The notes below the pieces were generated by a model that did no database searches, was not told the DNA's origin, and saw nothing but the letters and a program-made list of their open reading frames with translations. From Bog-159 sp049520215 (GTDB taxonomy: Bacteria > Acidobacteriota > Terriglobia > Bryobacterales > Bryobacteraceae), in the NCBI GenBank assembly GCA_049520215.1, contig JBEKPZ010000497.1:1-6153 (forward strand): a DNA stretch of 6,153 bases, given 5' to 3'. Made by a program: the position numbers and the translations under genes. Shown piece after piece: positions 1 through 4,727 of this stretch (its first letter is position 1; each line of letters starts with the position of its first letter).

Positions 1-1969
1 CCCGCGGCGCGTTCCCGGCGTCGCCTGCGTTGAACGAGCGCCCCAGCACCAACGGAATGCCCATGGTTTCGAAATAGCCCGGTGTGACTTCGTTGAAAAA
101 GATGTCGGTATCGCCAGAGTCCTGCGATGCGAAACCCGGTACGGCGATCGACCCGGTGGCAATAATTCCGCCCATGGGACTGACCACGGAAAGGCTGGCG
201 CAACGCACGCCGGGAATGCGGGTGGCACGATCCAGGATCTCGGTCCATAGTGCCCGCAGGCGCGTTTTGTTGTAAACCCTCTCATCGGGTTCGACCCGCA
301 TGGTCAGAACGCCCTCGGGATGAAAGCCGGCGTCCAGGTTGCGCAAGTTCCAGAGGCTTCGCACAAATAGGCCGGCCCCGATCAACAGCACCAGCGAAAG
401 AGCTACCTGCAAAACCACCAGGAGCTTGGCCAGCGGCAGGTGCGACCGGAAACCAGCCAAGCCATGGCCCTGCTCCTTGAGGGCGGGAGCGAGCGTTGTC
501 TTGGTGACGCGGAAGGCGGGGGCCAGGCCGAACAGCAGCCCGGTCAGCACGGACGCGCCTGCCGTAAAGGCCAGCACGCTGGCGTCGAAGTGCAGATCTA
601 CGGCAGTACCTTGCTGGCCCGCGGCAAAGAAGGCTACCAGCAAGCGACCCGCCCAACTCGCGAATAGCAATCCGAGCAGGCCGCCGAGCGCCACCAGCAG
701 CAGGCTTTCGGTGAGCACCTGGCGCATGAGGCGTATGCGTCCGGCGCCCAGCGCGAGGCGCACCGCGAACTCCCGGTTACGCGCCGTGGTTCGCGCCAGC
801 AGCAGATTCGCCACGTTGGCGCAGGCGATCGACAGCACCAAGCCCACCAACGCCATGAGCACTAACAGAGGCTTCGAAAATTGGCGCCGCAGGCGGTCGA
901 AGCCCCGCGCGGCGGGCGTTAGTTCAATGTGAATATCGCGGCGCGGCGCGGAAGCCCCGGGAATCTTGACGCCGCCTGAGTCCTCGTCCATGAACGCTTG
1001 AAAGATGCCGTCCAATTCCGCGCGGGCTTGGGCGGGAATGGCGCCTGGCTTCAGGCGGCCCACCACGTGGAGCCAGTAAGAGTGCTTGGAACGCATGCCG
1101 TCGGAAGCGAGCATTATGGGAACGGTGACATCCACTGGCGTTCCGGGTTGTAAGCCGAAGAATTCCGGTGGAGTCACTCCAACGATGGTTACGGCCCGGC
1201 CCCCAAGCTGGATGGCCTTGCCGAGAACGGCGGGGGACATGCCGAAGCGCCGTTTCCAATACCGGTAACTGATCACGGCCACCGGTCCATCCGGACCGCC
1301 TCTGCCACTCACGGAATCGTCGGCGGGCGAGAAAGTGCGGCCGGCCCACGCCTTCACGCCGAGCACTTCGAAGTAATTCCCGGTGGCATGTTGCGCGATC
1401 GCCTCTTCCGTGCGGCCGTCGATGGAGATGCGCATGTTGCGGGCACTGAACGCCGAGAGCCCCGAGAAGTAACGATTGCGGTCGCGGAACTGCTCAAAGC
1501 AGGGATAGGGTGGCGCGCCGCTGCAGCCGCTCGGGCAGGATCTTTCGGCGAAAACGAGCTGCTCCGGTGTCTCGACCGGCAGCATGCGCAGCAGCACTGT
1601 GTCGATCAGGCTGAAGACGGCGGTGTTGGCGCCGATCCCCAGCGCGAGGGACAAGACGGCGACGGCGGTGAATCCCGGATTGTGGCGCAGCATGCGCGCG
1701 GCATAGCGCAGGTCTTGCAGCAGGTGCTCGACCGCGGACCAGCCCCAAGCCTCGCGCGAGATCTCCCGCCAGAGGGTGGCGCCGCCGAATTGCAGGTGCG
1801 CCGCGCGGTGCGCGTCGGCGGCGGACGTGCCGCTTTCGACCGCGGCTCGCGCCTTCATGTCCACGTGGAAACGCATCTCCTCTTCGAGATCGCGGTCGAC
1901 TCGCCGGCGGTTCCACAGGAACGAGAGCCGCCGCCAGAATTCGCCAAGCGTCGATCCAAGCCAGCGCAT
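1..1969 (-). CDS. ADOP-family (MacB/FtsX-like) permease, partial, C-terminus beyond the window
   Basis: The frame is open for 656 codons without a stop and runs off the left edge. The family usually has about 800-890 residues, so roughly 150-230 are missing. The N-terminus has the ADOP signature: a soluble stretch with DRDLEEEMRFHVDMKA (about 25-40), then LRYAARMLRHNPGFTAVAVLSLALGIGANTAVF split across about 87-119, which holds the first membrane segment. A periplasmic MacB-core-like domain follows (about 125-350). An FtsX-like block comes next, with membrane segments at about 367-392, 420-445 and 463-486 and the motif RNREFAVRLALGAG (397-410). Another membrane segment (about 512-536) opens the second repeat half. 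Such proteins are inner-membrane subunits resembling MacB permeases but usually lack an adjacent ATPase gene; none is seen here, and the substrate is unknown. I chose ATG 1969 because GGAGG lies 5 nt upstream; ATG 1981, four codons earlier, has no ribosome binding site. The gene diverges from the toxin-antitoxin remnant. Confidence 0.93.
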   Translation of the reverse strand, partial: MRWLGSTLGEFWRRLSFLWNRRRVDRDLEEEMRFHVDMKARAAVESGTSAADAHRAAHLQFGGATLWREISREAWGWSAVEHLLQDLRYAARMLRHNPGFTAVAVLSLALGIGANTAVFSLIDTVLLRMLPVETPEQLVFAERSCPSGCSGAPPYPCFEQFRDRNRYFSGLSAFSARNMRISIDGRTEEAIAQHATGNYFEVLGVKAWAGRTFSPADDSVSGRGGPDGPVAVISYRYWKRRFGMSPAVLGKAIQLGGRAVTIVGVTPPEFFGLQPGTPVDVTVPIMLASDGMRSKHSYWLHVVGRLKPGAIPAQARAELDGIFQAFMDEDSGGVKIPGASAPRRDIHIELTPAARGFDRLRRQFSKPLLVLMALVGLVLSIACANVANLLLARTTARNREFAVRLALGAGRIRLMRQVLTESLLLVALGGLLGLLFASWAGRLLVAFFAAGQQGTAVDLHFDASVLAFTAGASVLTGLLFGLAPAFRVTKTTLAPALKEQGHGLAGFRSHLPLAKLLVVLQVALSLVLLIGAGLFVRSLWNLRNLDAGFHPEGVLTMRVEPDERVYNKTRLRALWTEILDRATRIPGVRCASLSVVSPMGGIIATGSIAVPGFASQDSGDTDIFFNEVTPGYFETMGIPLVLGRSFNAGDAGNAPR

Positions 1970-1974
1970 CACCG

Positions 1975-1979
1975 CCTCC
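1975..1979 (-). promoter_or_regulatory. Shine-Dalgarno that fixes the ADOP start
   Basis: GGAGG on the minus strand lies 5 nt before ATG 1969. If ATG 1981 were the start, this motif would be inside the coding sequence, so it favours the shorter protein beginning MRWLGS. Confidence 0.7.
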
Positions 1980-1995
1980 ATAGTTAGACTATGGA
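1977..1995. promoter_or_regulatory. Operator-like perfect palindrome over the ADOP transcription start
   Basis: TCCATAGT-TAG-ACTATGGA is a perfect 8-bp inverted repeat with a 3-bp centre. It begins directly downstream of the -10 hexamer and covers the predicted transcription start, reaching into the Shine-Dalgarno. A dimeric repressor bound there would block initiation. PadR-type and BlaI/MecI-type regulators are often found near ADOP genes, but no regulator gene is visible here, so the binding protein is unknown. A small mRNA hairpin masking the ribosome binding site is an alternative, although transcription from near 1989 would include only part of the left arm. Confidence 0.6.
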
Positions 1996-2024
1996 AGTAT
2001 AGAATGGTGAGGGCCAAAAGTCAA
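1996..2024 (-). promoter_or_regulatory. Sigma70-type promoter of the ADOP gene
   Basis: Read on the minus strand, TTGACT (2024-2019) and TATACT (2001-1996) are separated by exactly 17 bp. Each hexamer differs from consensus at one position. The predicted start of transcription is near 1989, about 20 nt before ATG 1969. Confidence 0.8.
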
Positions 2025-2050
2025 TCGCCAGTCTGCGGTTCGCCAGTTGC

Positions 2051-2065
2051 GGTTCGCACTGCGCT
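2051..2065 (+). repeat. 15-bp direct repeat, left copy
   Basis: GGTTCGCACTGCGCT is identical to 2535-2549, and the two copies bracket the toxin-antitoxin remnant. Each is preceded by an extra GGTTCGC (2037-2043 here, 2525-2531 at the right copy). It lies just upstream of the remnant's promoter. Confidence 0.75.
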
Positions 2066-2077
2066 GCTTGGGCAACA

Positions 2078-2106
2078 TTGACAAGCATACGCCAAAGGCG
2101 TAGTCT
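2078..2106 (+). promoter_or_regulatory. Surviving promoter of the degraded toxin-antitoxin operon
   Basis: A perfect -35 TTGACA (2078-2083) is followed by a 17-bp spacer and a weak -10 TAGTCT (2101-2106, matching consensus at positions 1, 2 and 6). It directly precedes the toxin remnant. The -10 may have decayed from a better hexamer, which would fit loss of selection. Confidence 0.5.
2088..2102. promoter_or_regulatory. Operator-like palindrome in the toxin-antitoxin promoter
   Basis: TACGCC-AAA-GGCGTA is a perfect 6-bp inverted repeat with a 3-bp centre. It lies between the -35 and -10 elements and touches the -10. This is the expected place for autorepression by the DNA-binding antitoxin of a HigBA-type pair. 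The local antitoxin remnant has lost its helix-turn-helix, so it cannot be the binding protein now. Confidence 0.55.
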
Positions 2107-2110
2107 AGGT

Positions 2111-2309
2111 TTGGTGTTCATATTCATCGAGTCGGTCGCGTTTGATCGCCTTCGCGCCAATTACCTCGATGATGACGAAGGGCGGGTTGCGCGTTATATA
2201 TGCGTCCGCGCCGATCGCAGCGAGCTTTGGATGCTGACGCTGTACGAAGCGGGAAAACGGTCCTGCCCACATACCGAAAGAGCTGAAGGAAGCATTCGAA
2301 AATGACTAA
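2111..2309 (+). pseudogene. higB: HigB/RelE-superfamily toxin remnant, internally deleted and frameshifted
   Basis: Three segments in shifting frames resemble a HigB-type mRNA endonuclease toxin. Segment one (2114-2179) reads VFIFIESVAFDRLRANYLDDDE, the usual N-terminal part, split here only by naming. Segment two (2181-2201) reads GGLRVIY in another frame, continuing as CVRADRSELWMLTLY (2201-2245) back in the first frame. Segment three (about 2245-2309) reads TKRENGPAHIPKELKEAFEND, then TAA 2307-2309, in a third register. Family members are about 100-120 residues. About 45-50 residues normally between YLDDDE and GGLRVIYY are absent, and a net loss of bases near 2245 explains the last shift (CTGTAC-GAAG where CTGTACACGAAG would restore the frame). 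No clear start or ribosome binding site remains; GTG 2114 is the best relic. The homology is from remembered family patterns, and the gene is certainly not intact. Confidence 0.72.
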
Positions 2310-2516
2310 GAAACTGAGCGCGCGCGCGCTGGCTAAGTTAGAAGCCGATCGCGACATCTGGCAAGAGGTTCTTGACGGGGTGAGCGAAATCAAGGCGGGG
2401 CGCGGTAAACGGACTACGCTGGAGCCGCGCTCGCCGATTGCGCGGGCGCGGCTCAGGTCCGGCTCATCCGCGTCGCGGAACTGCATCCCGAAGTGCTCCG
2501 CGAAATCGCGGCGTAG
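2302..2516 (+). pseudogene. higA: HigA-like XRE antitoxin remnant lacking its helix-turn-helix
   Basis: ATG 2302 overlaps the toxin's end in ATGACTAA, typical translational coupling of toxin-first HigBA operons. The N-terminal part, with KLEADRDIWQEVLDGVSEIK and RTTLEPRSPIARARLRSG (to about 2463), matches the lead-in of HigA-type antitoxins. The frame then breaks. In the +1 register, 2463-2516 reads LIRVAELHPEVLREIAA and stops at TAG 2514, which is the usual C-terminal end of the same family. About 30-35 residues holding the helix-turn-helix (the usual SQ..FA..LGVS...WE.G...P region) are gone. The original frame runs on without meaning through the downstream leader peptide to TAG 2644. DNA binding and autoregulation must be lost. 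Confidence 0.72.
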
Positions 2517-2534
2517 GGACAAGTGGTTCGCGCT

Positions 2535-2549
2535 GGTTCGCACTGCGCT
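2535..2549 (+). repeat. 15-bp direct repeat, right copy
   Basis: This is identical to 2051-2065 and lies 18 nt after the antitoxin remnant's stop. Its last base is the first base of the -35 of the aroF promoter. The placement suggests either a boundary of the inserted module or a small duplicated promoter-upstream element. Confidence 0.75.
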
Positions 2550-2578
2550 TGCCATCCCCTCGCCACTTGACCTATACT
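2549..2578 (+). promoter_or_regulatory. Promoter of the aroF attenuator operon
   Basis: TTGCCA (2549-2554) and TATACT (2573-2578) are separated by 18 bp, each one mismatch from the sigma70 consensus. The predicted start is near 2585, so the leader RNA would be about 165 nt long before aroF and would begin only about 5 nt ahead of the leader-peptide ATG. A competing TTGACC at 2567 has no adequate -10. Confidence 0.65.
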
Positions 2579-2589
2579 TGCCTTTTACG

Positions 2590-2646
2590 ATGTCTTTTCC
2601 CGCCAGCTCGTTTAGTTTCCGATTCTGGTTCAGCCGGAATCGGTAG
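2590..2646 (+). CDS. Phe-rich leader peptide of the aroF attenuator
   Basis: This short open frame encodes MSFPASSFSFRFWFSRNR and stops at TAG 2644-2646. Five of 18 codons are Phe (positions 3, 8, 10, 12, 14), and positions 8-14 hold four Phe plus one Trp. This is the hallmark of sensor peptides such as the enterobacterial pheA and pheST leaders, and it precedes an aromatic-pathway enzyme. Its job would be to report charged tRNA-Phe by ribosome pausing; the peptide itself need have no function. No Shine-Dalgarno is visible. With transcription predicted near 2585 the message would be nearly leaderless, which may be how it is translated. An in-frame TTG at 2578 is an unlikely alternative start. 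The frame lies in the same register as the tail of the broken antitoxin, which hides it from simple gene calling. Confidence 0.82.
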   Translation: MSFPASSFSFRFWFSRNR

Positions 2647-2695
2647 AGTGGCGTTGGATTGAGGCATAGCCGGTTTTCTCGAAGCCAACCCACTC
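2601..2695 (+). promoter_or_regulatory. Attenuator RNA: alternative 1:2 and 2:3 (antiterminator) pairings
   Basis: Segment 1 (CGCCA-g-CTC, 2601-2609) can pair with segment 2 (GAGTGGCG, 2646-2653): 8 bp with one bulge. These arms enclose a 10-bp hairpin, 2619-2628 with 2634-2643, loop TTCAG, one G-U pair, lying over the Phe codons. Segment 2 (2646-2657, GAGTGGCGTTGG) can instead pair with segment 3 (2685-2695, CCAACCCACTC): 11 bp with C2652 bulged. Segment 3 contains most of the 5' arm of the terminator, so 2:3 and the terminator exclude each other. A ribosome stalled at codons 8-14 would break 1:2 and leave segment 2 free. One reaching the stop codon at 2644-2646 would cover segment 2 and permit termination. 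The pairings are read from sequence by hand; the mechanism is inferred from the trp and pheA models. Confidence 0.8.
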
Positions 2696-2712
2696 GCGAG
2701 AGTGGGTTTTTT
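2687..2712 (+). terminator. Intrinsic terminator of the aroF attenuator (3:4 hairpin)
   Basis: AACCCACTC (2687-2695) and GAGTGGGTT (2700-2708) form a perfect 9-bp stem with the tetraloop GCGA. A run of six T ends at 2712, two of them being the end of the stem. It lies 37 nt before the aroF start codon, on the operon's own transcript, so it is read as a regulated terminator. It could also end residual transcription from the dead toxin-antitoxin operon. Confidence 0.88.
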
Positions 2713-2749
2713 ATTGTGTAGCTTTTTTGCAGATGGGGAGCCAACAGCC

Positions 2750-3790
2750 ATGATCATCTCGATGCGGCCGCATGCCACGCGCGACGAAATCAAGCACGTT
2801 TGCGAGCGAATTGAAGAGTTCGGATACAAAGTCCATTCCATCGAAGGCGAGGAGCGCGTGGTGATTGGCGTAGTGGGGGTGGGCGACGTGACCGCCTGCC
2901 TGGAGTCGCTCGAAGCCACGCCCGGAGTGGAGCGCGCCATGCGCATTTCGGCGCCCTACAAATTCGTCAGCCGCGAGTTCAAGCCGGAGCGCACAGTCAT
3001 ACGGGTGAACGGCGTGGAGATCGGCGGCGACGAGTTCATCGTGATGGCCGGGCCGTGCTCGGTGGAATCCGAGCGGCAGATCATGGAGACCGCCGAAGGC
3101 GTGGCGGCCGCCGGCGCGCGCATGTTGCGCGGCGGCGCATTCAAGCCGCGCACTTCGCCCTACGATTTCCAGGGCATGGAATTGGAAGGCCTGAAGCTGC
3201 TGCGCAAGGCCAAGCAGGCCACCGGGCTGGACATCGTCACCGAAGTGATGAGCGACAGCGATGTAGGCATGGTGGCCGAGTACGCCGACGTGATGCAGGT
3301 GGGTGCGCGCAACATGCAGAACTTCGCGCTGCTGAAATCGCTGGGTGGCTGCGGCCGCACGGTGCTGCTGAAGCGCGGCATGAGCTCCACCATCAAAGAG
3401 CTGCTGATGTCCGCCGAGTACATCGTGGCCCACGGCAATCCGAATGTGCTGCTGTGCGAGCGCGGCATCCGCACTTTCGAGACCGCCACGCGCAACACCT
3501 TCGACATCTCGGCCGTCCCGGTGCTGAACGAACTGACCCACCTGCCGGTGATCCTGGACCCCAGCCACGCCGCGGGCAAGCGCAGCCTGGTGCCGGCGCT
3601 GGCGCGCGCCGGCGTCGCCATCGGGGCGGACGGGCTGATCGTGGAAGTGCATCCCAATCCGGAAAAGGCGGTCAGTGACGGCGCGCAATCGCTCACCCTC
3701 GACGATTTCCGCGGCATGATGCGCCAGCTTCGCCCGTACCTGGAGCTTTGGAAGGAAGCCCGGCTCACCGTAACCGCCGCGGCTGTGTGA
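2750..3790 (+). CDS. aroF: 3-deoxy-7-phosphoheptulonate (DAHP) synthase, type I-beta with regulatory domain
   Basis: This cytoplasmic enzyme condenses phosphoenolpyruvate and erythrose 4-phosphate to DAHP, the first step towards Phe, Tyr and Trp. The protein has 346 residues. Residues 1 to about 66 (GYKVHSIEGEERVVIGVVG, then LEATPGVERAMRISAPYK) form the ferredoxin-like domain that confers aromatic feedback inhibition in the Thermotoga maritima enzyme. The barrel follows, with AGPCSVES (100-107), RGGAFKPRTSPYDFQG (127-142), TEVMS (164-168), QVGARNMQNF (183-192), LLKRGMSST (206-214), DPSHAAGKR (270-278) and EVHPNPEKAVSDG (299-311). Cys103, His273, Glu299 and Asp310 are the expected metal ligands. 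The start is ATG 2750, 9 nt after GGGGAG (2735-2740); an in-frame GTG at 2702 lies inside the terminator stem. Expression is probably controlled by the Phe attenuator upstream. The gene is intact. Confidence 0.96.
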   Translation: MIISMRPHATRDEIKHVCERIEEFGYKVHSIEGEERVVIGVVGVGDVTACLESLEATPGVERAMRISAPYKFVSREFKPERTVIRVNGVEIGGDEFIVMAGPCSVESERQIMETAEGVAAAGARMLRGGAFKPRTSPYDFQGMELEGLKLLRKAKQATGLDIVTEVMSDSDVGMVAEYADVMQVGARNMQNFALLKSLGGCGRTVLLKRGMSSTIKELLMSAEYIVAHGNPNVLLCERGIRTFETATRNTFDISAVPVLNELTHLPVILDPSHAAGKRSLVPALARAGVAIGADGLIVEVHPNPEKAVSDGAQSLTLDDFRGMMRQLRPYLELWKEARLTVTAAAV

Positions 3791-3800
3791 TACTGCTCTC

Positions 3801-4724
3801 GTGAACTACAAGAAACGGGCCGCGCTGCTCATCATCACGATCGCTGCGCTCTGCGGAGTGGCGGTCTGGGGCGTAGCGCGGTTGCGCTACCACGCGCTGC
3901 GGACCACGGCAGACTGGCTGCAGCGCCTCCCCACGCGGGATTCCATGGTTTTGTACGTCGACTTCGCGGCACTGCGCAAGGGCGGGGTGCTGCAGATGCT
4001 GGCGGGGTCCAAGGTGGGCGAGGAACCCGAGTACAAGGTCTTCGTGATGAAGACCGAGTTCGATTACACGCGCGACCTGGATGCGGTGCTGGCGTGCTTC
4101 ACGCCGCACGCCAAATACCTGGTGGTGCAAGGGCGCTTCGATTGGAATAGCCTCGCATCGTACGCGCGCGAGCAGGGCGGGACCTGCCGCGACGCCCTCT
4201 GCCGCATGAGCGGAAGCACGCCCGAGCGCAAGATCTCGTTTTTCCCCTTGCGGCCGAACCTGATGGGTCTGGCAGTCAGTCCGGACGAATGGGCCGCCGC
4301 CGATCTGCAGTCCACCGCCGCGCGGCGGCGGGGGCTGGAGTTGCCGGATGCGCCGGTGTGGATCTCGATCCCGCCCGCCATGCTGAAGACCGGCAGCGAT
4401 ATGCCGCCCGGCACGCGCATGTTCGCGCACACCATGGAAGATGCCGACGACGTCAGCATTGCCATGGCGCCGTCGGGCAGCCGCTTCGAAGCGCGGCTCA
4501 ACGTGCAGTGCCGGTCGGAACGGCAAGCCGCCGCGCTGGCCGCGCAGCTCCAAGCAATCACGACCATGCTGCGCGAAATGATCGCGCGCGAGCACCAGAC
4601 GCCCAATCCGCACGATTTGAGCGGGGTGCTGACTTCGGGGACGTTCAACCATCTCGGCACGCAGGTGAAGGGAAGTTGGCCGTTGGAGAAGGGGTTTGTG
4701 GAAGGATTGTTGGGCGGGGGATGA
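3801..4724 (+). CDS. Membrane-anchored protein of unknown function, co-directional with aroF
   Basis: This 307-residue protein is not one I can name. A lysine/arginine-rich start (MNYKKR) is followed by one hydrophobic segment (about residues 7-26), giving an N-terminal anchor or uncleaved signal with the rest probably in the periplasm. The body contains SMVLYVDFAALRKGGVLQML (48-67), FDYTRDLDAVLACF (87-100), a close cysteine pair (Cys129, Cys134) and VKGSWPLEKGFVEGL near the end (289-303). This layout recalls uncharacterised acidobacterial proteins, loosely like DUF3352-type extracytoplasmic proteins; that link is a weak guess. The start is GTG 3801, chosen because it includes the membrane segment and sits 10 nt after the aroF stop. 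No Shine-Dalgarno is visible, so translation may depend on coupling to aroF. No separate promoter is apparent, so it should share the attenuator. An aromatic-metabolism role is not implied by the sequence. Confidence 0.8.
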   Translation: MNYKKRAALLIITIAALCGVAVWGVARLRYHALRTTADWLQRLPTRDSMVLYVDFAALRKGGVLQMLAGSKVGEEPEYKVFVMKTEFDYTRDLDAVLACFTPHAKYLVVQGRFDWNSLASYAREQGGTCRDALCRMSGSTPERKISFFPLRPNLMGLAVSPDEWAAADLQSTAARRRGLELPDAPVWISIPPAMLKTGSDMPPGTRMFAHTMEDADDVSIAMAPSGSRFEARLNVQCRSERQAAALAAQLQAITTMLREMIAREHQTPNPHDLSGVLTSGTFNHLGTQVKGSWPLEKGFVEGLLGGG

Positions 4725-4727
4725 GAA

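Noticed and set aside
2567..2595. Alternative aroF promoter using TTGACC at 2567
   Set aside because: At 17-bp spacing the -10 would be ATGTCT, which is poor and overlaps the leader ATG. TTGCCA-18-TATACT is much better.
2302..2646. A single 114-codon protein running from the antitoxin ATG to TAG 2644
   Set aside because: It is a chimera. It starts as the antitoxin, passes through a deletion/frameshift and meaningless sequence across the repeat and the aroF promoter, and ends in the leader peptide by sharing its register.
2702..2749. Upstream GTG start for aroF at 2702, adding 16 residues
   Set aside because: The codon is inside the 3' arm of the attenuator terminator and has no suitable ribosome binding site. 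The added residues do not belong to the ferredoxin-like domain, and ATG 2750 has GGGGAG 9 nt upstream.
2585..2749. T-box or metabolite riboswitch in the aroF leader
   Set aside because: No T-box sequence or known aptamer pattern is seen, and the Phe-rich reading frame with overlapping stems explains the leader better.
2711..3688. Long minus-strand open frame (325 codons) opposite aroF
   Set aside because: It is antisense to a clearly conserved enzyme. Its His/Ala/Arg-rich composition is typical of a shadow frame in GC-rich DNA.
3765..4652. Long minus-strand open frame (295 codons) opposite the unknown membrane-anchored protein
   Set aside because: Composition is Arg/His/Pro-rich with no domain pattern, while the plus-strand frame has a membrane segment, ordinary composition and operon spacing.
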